A DNA stretch of 64,000 nt from Colius striatus (taxonomy: Eukaryota > Chordata > Aves > Coliiformes > Coliidae). Positions 25,501-37,500 of the stretch are shown piece after piece (the first letter of the stretch is position 1; every line of letters starts with the position of its first letter). The position numbers were made by a program, and so were the translations under genes. The notes under the pieces were generated by a model that was given only the letters and a program-made list of their open reading frames with translations, was not told the origin of the DNA and searched no databases. Location: assembly GCF_028858725.1 (NCBI RefSeq), contig NC_084759.1, positions 92,438,889 through 92,502,888 on the forward strand, given 5' to 3'.

Positions 25501-28500
25501 TCCTCAGGATAGTTCTGTTTTGCTTAGTCAGTAATTAGGACCAATGTGACTACAAAAAATGCCATAGTAAGTATGATGAAATGACCTTTTTGGACTGCAT
25601 TACAAAGGAAGTTACTACTGAGAAAGGCTTACTAATAATGAGTCAAAATATAAAGGCATGGTTACTCAACCTCCTCAGTTGCTTATATGTCAAAACCCTT
25701 CATCAATCCACTATAAGAATGACTTTGTATGTGCCAAGTTCAACTGCTAGAGAAGAAGAATCACTTCATCAAGAGAAGCTGCCAGCATGATCATAGAAAT
25801 CCACAACAGTCACGGCATCATAAAAAGAAACACAGATTTGAGACCCTAATCTGTACAGAAGGCAGCACACAAAGGGTTAGGATTAGAATAATGCTGATAA
25901 GAGAATTTTTACTCATATTTTACTGAATGTCAAAATTTATTTATGGTATTTTTCTTGCAGAAGAATCAAACAACGACTGCCATGTTAGCCATGAAATAAA
26001 CCTAGGCCTTGTTAAAGGATAGAGTCATACTCTATCCTTTAACACTTAAAGAGTGCCTGTGGCATGAAGGTACTGTTTTCCTTCTGAAATCTAGTCTGTG
26101 AGGTATTAAATCTAGGTGAGACACTTTTATTATCACAACACATCTTAGAATAAATTAATAAATGCCATGGCCTGCTTATCTCTTGTGCAGACCTGAGAGG
26201 TGGAGGCCCGAGAGATCAGCATGAGAAGCAGCCAAGGGAGGAAGCCTTGCGAGGGCAAGACAGTCCTGTTTTGGCAATAAATTGTGGGATCAAGCAGAAA
26301 AACAGCTTCAAAACAGTTTCAGCACAACCACAGTGCTCAGACTGAGACCTTTGCCTAACTAACAGTAATATTAATATTAAAGTTAATACCCTTTTGACAC
26401 CCTTGAGGATGGTAATGAGCAAAAAGAAATACATGCTAAACACATATGACTATTTCTCAGTTCTCCCAGCAAATCATGTTAAATGTCACCCCAGGGAGGG
26501 GGACAAGAGGTTTGGGGTATAAAAGTCCACAGGGAGTGGAAGATAGAGCCTTTTAGCCTTTTTAAGCTTTCGAGTGCTTTCACTCCCCTTCTTCTCATGT
26601 CCACTTAGAGAAAGATGCAGCAGTGAGAGACTGAAGAGCCAGGTGAGAGAGCCAACAGGCCATACTCCTCTTCCTCCACCAAGACAGGTACGGCTCTTGG
26701 TAAGAGCTGTGCTTTTCCTCTCTGTGGTGAGGAGTCCCTGGGATAAGTATTGCTGCCATTTTTATCATCCATTAGCGCTGCCGCAGTGAAGTGTGTTTAT
26801 CAATGGCAATCTCCAATCTGTTGTCTGTCACCCTAATAAATTAACTGGTTTTCAGTCTTTTGAAATTGTGGCTCACAAATCAAATTCTACCCCTTGACTT
26901 TTTAAACTGCTTTTGAAGAAAGTCCCCAGGAGGGAGTCTGAGAGCCAAAAGTCAAGCTCTCACCTGCCACAATAGAGGATAACACAAGGGATGTCACTGT
27001 AAAGTGGACTGTGTCACTACAGGAGGTAGTGTACCTAATACCCAGTAACCTCAGCTCCCTGACATGCAATCAGTGCTTCAAGTTTAGTTTGCCTTAAGAC
27101 TCCTCTATCAGTCAATTGAGACAGTGGGCTAGTCCAGTGCTCCTAAGGATGGTTGAGTGTTGTCTCCCTTGTCTGCATTAAACATTGCTAATACACAGGG
27201 CAATACTTTGTCTTACTTGCTCTTACTGTGTTACAGTTTGAAAAGAAAAACATTTTTCATAGGATTCTGTTACATTGTGAGGCAGATCTGCAATGACAGT
27301 CCCACTTTGTTCCACACTGGCAGCACAGACCAGATGAAATCACCTTTTTTACCTGATAAATCTCCTGGTGACTGTGTTAAATTATGGAATTTTATTTTCA
27401 TAGGATGTCAGTGAGTCCAAAGATCAGCAGCATTACAGAAAATGCTGACAACCTTATTGAAAATATTTAGAGTCATCAAAGGTCTTGATTCAAAAATTTG
27501 CCAAATGTTTGTACTTGGATTAAAGTGACCTTAAATGACCTTAAATAAAAGCAATTGGACATACCACCCAAAGAATTCCACATATGTTGTTGCAGGACGT
27601 ATTTTACTTTCATCCTAAGATGTGAACAAGAACATACCAGGAAGAGGAAAGCAGACTCAATGGCTTGGGGACAGGGGCTGTGAATACACAGCTTCTCTTG
27701 ACAATGGGATTTTTGTTCTGTAATGCGTGAATGCGCTACATACACAGACTTTCTGTGGTGATAGATATATGGTATAGAAGTGCCTGCATATAAATGCTAC
27801 CCTCTGCAATTAAGTGCCAGCCTCAGTCCAACCCTGGGGATGTTACCACTGTACTACAATATCTCCATCACATCTGGTTACTGATCACATGGAAAACTTT
27901 CTGTTTGCACCTGAAAATCCAGAGTTTTTCTCTAAGTCAGTGGTGAAACTGGTATTGAATATTACAGAGAAAAATTGTGCCTGAGGATTTGGCTTTGAGA
28001 AAATAAGGTCTAACAAATTCTGTTAATTATGTGACAAGCATGGCATAATCAAAGATACTTAAGATTGGAATGCATTGAATGTTTTTACTTGGTCAAGGAG
28101 CAAAGTCCAGTTTTCTTGGCAGCGAAACCTTAGCAGGAGTCGGTGGCAGATAAACTGCTTCACTTACCTTGTTCAGTCCTCACTGTGACTTTGTAATTCA
28201 CAGGCCTTGTACTAGTCCTCTCATAGATGTGAATTTAACCCTACCTGTGTACCAAACTGTGACTACTGGGTCTTAATTCTATCACATTTGCACAGCTCAT
28301 ATTTCATTTGCAAGTAAAAGACTCTTTAGAATAAAACAAAACAGAGCAAAACAAAATAAAAAGCACTGTTCTGAGTACAGGCAGTACAATACAAGCAGTA
28401 CAGTATAGTCAAAGTACAACAAACGTTCACTTACCTAAGGGAGAGTTGGCAGGAATAAGAGTTACAGTTGCATTTTGAGGGTTACGGAGTGCTTCTATGT

Positions 28501-31500
28501 CAGCTAAACAAGTCAAAATCTCAGTGTCCATCAGAGTCAAAGTTAGAATGCTCAGGGCATTGTGGAGGCCATTAGATCCTTGACTTTGCTGGGTAACATA
28601 GCTCCCCTTATCAATGAAAGAGTCATTTGTCATCCAGGTAATGTTTGGAGCTGGAGCCCATCCTAAGGCTTCACAAATAATTTCAACTGTTCTGTTCTCT
28701 TTTACTGTTAAGGTGCTATTTTTGATGAATAAAGATCCATTAACTGCAGGAGGGAAAAAACGTTTTGTTCCTTCAGAATATTTGGCTGCATTGCTTTCCT
28801 ACTGTTAGTTTTAAATCTTATCTTGCTATCCAAAAATAGCTGTGCTTTGAGATATGAAGTCAAAAACAATCATTAACACAGATATGCCATATGCGTGATA
28901 TAAACATGCAGATATTGCAACTTCACAGACATATTGTCCAGTATGACTAAAGTATAAGTCTCAGCTTTCAGTACTTTTCCAATAAGAAGTAGGAAATTAC
29001 ACTTTTTAGCCATTCTGTTTCTCTCTATGTTGCAGGTATGCTTGGGTTTTATCAGGAAAGGTTATGGCTAAATAATGAGATATTCTCACTGCATTAAGCA
29101 CCTCTTTGACAAATGGATAGTGTCTGGTGGTTAGATCTTGCTTTACTGGATGGACTGTCACTACTAATGCTTCAGAGAAGAGGAATAGGGTCTCATATAT
29201 AGGGGCTTGATACACAGGAACTTTTTGTTGCTTGGAAAAAGTAGCTTGCAGCAGCAATCATGAAGAGTATCACCTTGTGTCTCAAGGGCTTTACTTTCAC
29301 ATGCCATTAAATCAAACTCAAACTGGATATAGACTGATGCCTGAGTCAGAAAGCCCTAAAGACAGCAGAAGGTTCACATACAAAGATTTGCATAGAGGCA
29401 ATCCATACTGTTTCTAGCCAAAAGACAATTTTTTACTGACTGCTGGTGGGCCTGATAGCCTGATAGCCTTCAGGCACTCAATCCAATAAAGATCAAGAGA
29501 TGTAAGAGGAAAAAACAAGGCCAGTTGCAGCCTTTGTTAATTGTACTCTGAATGTGACTCTGAAACTTGCTCTGACAGTAAAATTAAGACAAGGAGGACA
29601 GGAAGCAAAGGGTGGTAAATGAGGGCATGTACTCCTTCACATGGATAATTTGAGCAACTCATAAGAGGATTCCTTTAAGTGCAGTATCGTAAAATAGCTG
29701 TCTAACGGTGGCTATACGCACCTTGAACAGAAAGAAATGCAAAGCTGCTCTCACTAGTTTGCTGGATGCTGCATTCGATTTTTCCAGAGTCACTCAGCTG
29801 AGTGTTTTGGATGATGAGCTCCGAGGTAAACTCACTGTCACTGGTGTAATTTTGAGAGGTGAAGCGGTCTGATGTTTCAATAGCTCCTTGAGAATTGATG
29901 ACAGTAAGGACAGGATTTCCATTGGATAGCCAAATGAGAATTACCCATCCTGCAGACACAGTGCAATTAAATCGGGCTTCTGAACCAGCAAGGACTGTTG
30001 CATTAGTAGGGCCATTTATAATAGAGTAACCAAAGCTAAGACCTGGAAGGAAGAAAAGAAAACAGTCTGTAAATACATTTTTACTAACAGTAATTCAAGG
30101 CTAAAAAACCAAGTGTCCTGTTTCAAATAGTAGTATACACTAGGAACACTGGGGTATTAAGCACTTAGTAGAGTATCAGGTAGGTCTGTTGATTCAGCTG
30201 AACCAGCACTTCACCTCTGGCAGTCATCAGTACCTGATACTTTCAGAAAAAGATTCTTGTCTCATTTTCTATAATGCAAGCTGCTAAGTAGTTAAAAGAT
30301 TTATACAGTGAATTGAAATCACAACTGAGTAAGGTTAATCCCATGGCAGTAAGCAGTGGTCAAATACTACATTGCTGTAATGGATCCTTAAGGCAATCAT
30401 TACAAAAAGAAGTAGTACATGTTTATATAGTTTAAAATACCTTAACCAGTTCAGAGATGGAGCTGTACAATGTAGTCTTCCAGCTCCAGCTTAAACTGTT
30501 TTCTTTAAAGATGCATTTAATTTTTTTCTCTCCTCCTCTCACTCCAAAATCACCTCTCTTGAGTGATTCACTAAAAAGCTGACTTATTATTTTGCTGAAA
30601 GAAAAAAGTTCCACTTTTAAATAGGAAAATACCTGAGTTCTCTGGACTTTACATAATTAAAGGTGTATATATCTGGTTCCTTTTCCATACCTCAGATTGC
30701 CACTGATTTTTTGCTGTCCCAGCATATATCCTTCTATGCTCTTTCCACTATTCATCTGCCTCTTCCTTTATTTCACACACATGGATCACATACATACTTA
30801 CCTTCTCAAGCTTTCTGTTAAACAAAGCTGCTGTAATTTACTAGGTTTTCTTCCATAAAAGGAAGTATGAATTTTGACTACTATTTTTCAGAACTGAAAG
30901 CTCCTTTCAAATGAAGGCATTTTGTTTTACTTTCCTTCTCAACAGATCCGGGATCTCAATAGATCCATTGCCCTCAGAAGAATGAAAGTCCAGCTGTTGC
31001 CTTGCAGATGGTGGATCTCCCTGCATGTGGGAAGGCAGGAGCACTCACTTCTATCAGGCAGAAAGTGAAGGAAGGACAGAGGCAGAGACTCTCTTTTTCA
31101 AAACAGCAGCTATGACTTCAGACCCTGAAATAGCCTGCGGAAATGGTGCCATTTTAAGGTGAGCAAATCTTGAAGAGATTGAAATCAGAGAGAACAACAG
31201 AACCCTGGTCTTCATAAGGAACAAACCTTCACATTGTAATAACAACCAGTGTTGGTTTGTGTCTTAGGGAATATGACTTGAGGGACCAGCTTACCAGTGT
31301 CTCTCCTGTATTAAGGAGCCCAAAATGATATGCTCTTATAAGCCAGTAGCTTCACATAAGACACTGCCACTCACAACCATGCTGTCTGCAGGTAGGAGTG
31401 GAGGAGAAGGGAGAGAACTGCCATTGCAGGCCAGGTTGTCACTGACATTCGTTTTTGCATGCACCCCATCAGACACAGCTCTTCCTCAGCTGCTATCATC

Positions 31501-34500
31501 TCTTTACCTGCCTCTAAGCTCAGGGCTGCTGCCTTATGGCACAGTGCTCACCTGCATCTCACTGTGACAGAGCTACTCTTTGATGGGGGCATTGAAAGAG
31601 ACCTCAGGAAAGCTCTGGTCTAACCCTCTGTGCCAAGCAGAGCTAGCTTCACAGTTAGAACTTTTGCACAGCGCCTTGTCAAGTTAAATCTCCAGTCTCC
31701 CTGCAGACCACGAAATCCTGCCAGTGAAATCTATCTCACCAGTGAGTTTTTTGTCACTTACTGGGAAACATTCATGCTAAGGAAGCAGGCTGTTGTCTGC
31801 ATCATTACAGCAATTAAATACTACAGTTCACGGTGGTCTAACTAAAACCCCATGTCTGCAAATTTGGCCTGAGAATAAACATTGCATTATTTTTTAGGAG
31901 AAAGTCTGAAATGGCCATTAAACCCTTGCTAAGAGTATTCAGGACAATGAAGTAATTTTTAAAAGTTTCATTCAACCCAGGTTTTGTACATTTTAAGAAG
32001 TTTATTCATCGACAAATTAATTATAAATTGTTTAAAAACTCATTGTTTGTTCAGTCAATAGCTGATGTGAGTAGGGAAGAAAACACTGTATTGTTTCATG
32101 TAAAAGAAATGTTTGATAGTTGTATAAATGGAACCAGACTCCAATCTTGGTTACCACATTGCAACCAGAGCCTCACTGAGTGCACAGAGGGCATAGGATC
32201 GGTAACCTCATGGCTCCAATGGCAACATAATTTTTTAATTCCTAGTTCACATTTAATCCTAGTCAGTCTATACCTAACCAGATTTGTGCCAAGAATTGTT
32301 CTTGAATATAAATAGCTCTTCTTTTTGCTCCCACCCACCTCATGTATTTACAGACAAGAGCCTTTTCATTCTTTGTTTTGCAAGATTATACAAACCTAGC
32401 TCTCTCTGGTTCTTTGTATGATTGACTCTAAGTTCTCTCATGTTTACAAAAACCTTTACAAAAATTTTCCATCTTCCTGGGTTATGTTACCTCTACCATG
32501 AACCTCGTTCTCCAAAGTATATCTGTATCATTAAATGAAAAGCAAACTCCACTTTCACTGATAGTTATAAAGCCTGATAAGATACAGTAAAACATATTTT
32601 ACTTCTAGTTAAATGGCTCATTTTTCCCAGTAGCATTTATTCAAAGCTGTCTTCAGACTTGTAAAGGTGAGCTGAAATGCTTTAAAACATGAAACAGCTT
32701 GAAGACAAAATACACAATCAAATCTCTGTACTTTACAGTTAATCCAACAAAATGCCTGAAACCTATTTCACAGAATCAGAGAATTACAGAATGGTTGGGG
32801 TTGAAAGGGACCTGTAGAGATCATCCAGTCCAACCCCGTGCTAAAGCAGGTTCACCTCAATCAGGTCACACAGGAATGTGTTCAGGTGGGTTTGAAAACC
32901 TCCAGAGAAGGAGACTCCACACCTTCCCTGGGCAGCCTGTGCTGAAGCTCCCTCACCCTCACAGTGAAATAGTTTTTCCTTAAGAGGAACATTTACCATG
33001 TTCCAGCTTTTGTCCATCTCCACCAGAGATGACAGAAAACAGTGCCACTTCTACCCTCTTGACATATACCTTTCTTTTCTGTTTCCCTTTCCTACTTACC
33101 ACTTTCTGAATGTTAAGGATTGGCCACATGTCTGTGCATGGCATTATTTACAGAGCTACAGGTTTCCTAATGAATGTACCACTGATGAAGTGCTTTCCAG
33201 TTAGACCATATGTCACATGATATGGCCCCCTTCTGAGATATTCAACATCCAATTGTCATGATTTCTATTCATAACCAGGGTTGAGACACTGTCCTAAGTG
33301 CAAACTTGTCTTTGAATTATCTGTCTTTTTTTTTTCTTGACTTATATATTGTGGACAGCCTTTACAATACTACTCTCTGTACATCTGTGGTGTCTATTGC
33401 ATGTTCATCTGCTGAGATTTTTTACTTTTACATTCAATTTTAAGTCTTTTTGAGTGGTTGGAGTGGACGTAAACTGCTCGAATGATGATAGACGTAGCCA
33501 TAAACAAACTCCCCTAGAGCTGACACCAAAATATGTGTAGTTGCCATGAAACGGGAGCTTCAGTACTTATCCTCACTGCCCCTCTTAATGCAAAATTATC
33601 TCTGTGCATTTGTAATTTATTTCCATGCCTGTGCAAGAACTTTTTTGTGGAGCCATGGTTTGCCACAACTCTGAATAAATGATGTGACTTTCAGTATTCT
33701 GCTAGCTGTTAATTAATCATTTGCTGTGAGATCATGTCTGGGAGCTCCATTATAGTCTTGAAATTTATCCCTAAACAGGAATAATCTGCAATCATCAACT
33801 CTAAAAATCCATGGCTAATGTTGTTTTTGTTTTCTTCCAACAGTCAGGACAGTATAGGCAGGTAGGTATGAGTTATTCCTTCATTTATCTAATATAATAT
33901 AATATAGTGATTCTTTATCAGTCCATAGATTGGTAGGATCTAGATGTTCTTCCAGCAACCATATCTGCTGGAGCAATAAATAGTCTTTCACTGACTTTTA
34001 TGAGCTAGGGAAAAGGACCATAAGCCCTGTTTGGGGATCCTATGGGTGGCAGGAGGACTGATGAGTTGGATATAGCTCAACCTAACCCTCATTTAGATCT
34101 CAGTAAAGCCCTGGTGCAACAAAAATGGGAGCTCCATGAGTCTTCACTTGCTGTCAAAATAGTTTCAGTGTTTTTTAACTTTGCTGCTTTATCTTTTTTC
34201 ATCTTGCTTTTATTTTTTTATCTGGCAATAGCACATGGAGTCCTGAATCAACAGTGTATTCCATTGTCCAGTGCATGTACAAACATTGATAAGGTAACTT
34301 GTGTAAGGTCAAAGAGGACATTCATGACAGAAATGAGACTTAAACCCAGATACCACCAGTGCTCTAAGCCAGTGCTCTGAGTCCTTTGCTAGACCTTGAT
34401 TTTTGCACTAAGGAGAAAATTTATTGATGGTTTCATTTACATACTGCTTAAAAAGTATCTTGCAGATGGCTGAGTTTAGACGAATGAAGGCCTCAGGCCA

Positions 34501-37500
34501 GATTGTCATTGCATTTTACAAGAATTACATGTTCAGCTCTTTACAGCTGGTTTAACATCTGCTTCCCCACACACAACCAGTAGAAATCTCATCCAGGCAC
34601 ATCCATATTTGCAACAAGGAAACATTAGTCTGTCTTTATGATAGTACCTTGCCCCTTGACTTTTGAAGAACAAAGCTGAATTAAGATGCCTTCTCTGGGG
34701 CACATCACTAAATGACTATAAAGCAGTCACCACTGGTGAAAATTGGCCTAAACTGAGAAGTGTTTCTGGTTGTGTTTCAGTTGCTCAGTCTTTCCCAACC
34801 GCATACAGAGTATATACCAACTCCTTTATGTTTATTCCCTTCTCTCTCACACAAATTCACTGTCATACCACTGTGGGCTTTGAAGAAATGGTGATGCCTG
34901 TACTGAGGGAACCTCATTTGCCAAAGAACCGCCCCTGCCCTTCGTCACCAACATTTTCCCTTCTGTGCTTGAACTAACTCTAAAGCACTCCTTTTTCATA
35001 CTGAAACTTTCAGCAACATGGGCATTGAGACACAGCTACCTTCTTTCCCTTCCCTTCCCTTCCCTTCCCTTCCCTTCCCTTCCCTTCCCTTCCCTTCCCT
35101 TCCCTTCCCTTCCCTTCCCTTCCCTTCCCTTCCCTTCCCTTCCCTTCCCTTCCCTTCCCTCCTCTCCTCTGTTGACTTTGTCTTTCATATTTTATAAGTG
35201 ACCTATTTGGATGCAACACAGTGAAGGACAGGATGGGCTTAATTTTTTGCCACAATGATTGCTTTATTTTTCAGCCTCATTATCGTATTTCAAAATAATC
35301 TCCCCTTCTCTACCCATATTGCCCTTCCACAAATACTTCCTTTTATCCTCCAGTTCTAACATCTAGTCTATGTCCTCTTCCCTTACTTCTCTGCTATTTC
35401 TGCTTAAATTTTTACACTTCCAGTCTGTTTTAAATTCCTTTTTCTTTTCACTCCTTGCTCACCTCACCTTGTCTTCTGTCTTCCTTGCCTCATCACTGTC
35501 CCACTGCTTCAGCAACAGCTCTGCAACAAATTGGTTTGGATTTGCTAAGATTTTTCTGCAGCACATCTCATTTATTTCAAAAAGCAACAGCCCTACAGCA
35601 GAGCTTTTTGAAAACCAAAATAGGTTAGAGCTTGTCAAAGCCTACAGAAAACTCGCTTGTTTGCTAATGTTAACAACATTTTTTAAATGCTTATAGGATG
35701 TTTCTGTCAAGTAGTACCAGTCTAGTGTTACTCAGCCACACATACTTTCACCCACTTGCACACAAATCTCTCTACAGCCCCTAAATGTGCCTTCCCATCT
35801 CTTTGCTTACTCTCTGTTTGACAGTTGTCTCTTGCAGCCTCTCTTATCTCTCCTGCTGGACTGTTCCTCTCTTCCTGCACTGCCTTTTGTCTACAGTGAT
35901 TAGGGTCTCCAGGCTGGGAGCACCACAGCAGCACCACCAATATCCTGGCAGCAGGCTGGGACCCACTACACTGTACTCAGCCCTGTGGTCTGCAAATCTA
36001 TCACTGCCAAAGGGCACACCATGCCCACTCAGAGGGTTGCTGAAACCACGCATGCCATGCCATGCCATGCCACCTCAGCAGCCAAACCACACCACCCAGT
36101 CTTGTGACTCCAAACATCCCTAGAGCAACAGGACTGCTTTCTAGAGCAACACTTTTCTCTCCACAATACACTCTTTCCCTCAGTTTTGAAGTGTGCTTCC
36201 GTGGCTGCACCATGCAGGCAATGCCTGTTTACCCTTATGCAGCTTGCAGGTGGGGCAAGAAAACACCCATTGCAGGCATGCTTGACTAAAAACATCAGTG
36301 AAGGGTAAGATAAATCCTTTGAAACACGTAGTACTCTGTCCTGGATGCTGAGGAAGACAGTGCAAAAAACAGAACAAATAAAAACTGATGCTCACTTTTT
36401 ATAACTTCTCAATATCCAAAAACAAGAAATCTAGAGACTTCCTGAGACAATGATTTCATCTGCACCTCTGAGTCTGCCCTCCATGGCATTTGCTTAACTT
36501 CCTTTAGCCTGTTTATAATTTAGTATCCCCCATATCCAGTGACCCTGAGCTTTACTATTTAATTACATACTGTAAGGAAAAGTAAATCCTTTGAATTGCC
36601 TTAAATCTTCTTTCTGATAGTTTTACTGGTTGCCACTAGTTCTTTTTGCTATGAGAAACTGAGAATCATTATTTCATCATTCACCTCCATATAACTAATT
36701 ATTTTAATAACTTTTTACTATTTCTTCTTTTTCACAAGCAGAAATATATCACAGTCTAATGAAGGCATACCTTTGATCACCTTTGTCATACTTTATGCCT
36801 TTCTCAGACTTAATACGTTGTTTCTGAAATGGGAATGCTAACAAAACATCAGTATTCAAGATAGAAGATTTCTGTGGATTTCTATAATGCCAGGTTTCAT
36901 TCACCCTTGCTGAAGACACTAAGTAGTGAAATTTTCTCTCTTTTTCAGCAATTTATTCTCTTTCCAAGATATCTGCCCTTTTCCCTCACTAGACATCTTC
37001 AGTTAAGTGATGCTTTGCATTCAATATTTTCTGCTCATTTATTACTTACTCACTTGGCATCATGACATTTTTTGGCAAATCTCCCTAGTCTCTTTTTGGA
37101 TTTGGGTGCCCTAAGTAATTCTGCAGCACCTGTAAAGTCTGCCACCTCTCAGTTCACTCCTCTTCACTAGGTTGTTTAAGACCTTGCTGAATACCATAAA
37201 TCCCTGTGCAATTCCACTGGGGACACAGCTCTGCTCAGAAAACTCAACATTTATTCCTCGATTGTGTTTCCTTTCACCAATTATTAAGCCATGACAATAC
37301 CTTGCCTCTCATCCCACTGCAGCTTCCTCCTTTCAGAGCCTGTTAAAACCCCAGCAAGACTGTAAGATGAAAAACCCGACAACCCCAGCCTTGTCTTCAT
37401 TACCCACTTAGTCACTTTATAGTCACATTTTCTTTAAAGCTCTGCCACTGAGGTATCTTTTATCTGAATTCACTTTGAAAGTCAGGCATGGGAAATGTAA

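Larger units (their letters stand above)
22300..28434 (-). other. IGSF5 intron 3
   Basis: About 6.1 kb holding the 401-bp antisense LTR, the perfect hairpin at 26.0 kb and an antisense CR1 tail. The remainder is unremarkable AT-rich sequence. Confidence 0.75.

Noticed and set aside
34965-35201. Frames encoding LPFPS repeats on plus and EGKGR repeats on minus
   Set aside because: They are translations of the TCCCT microsatellite.
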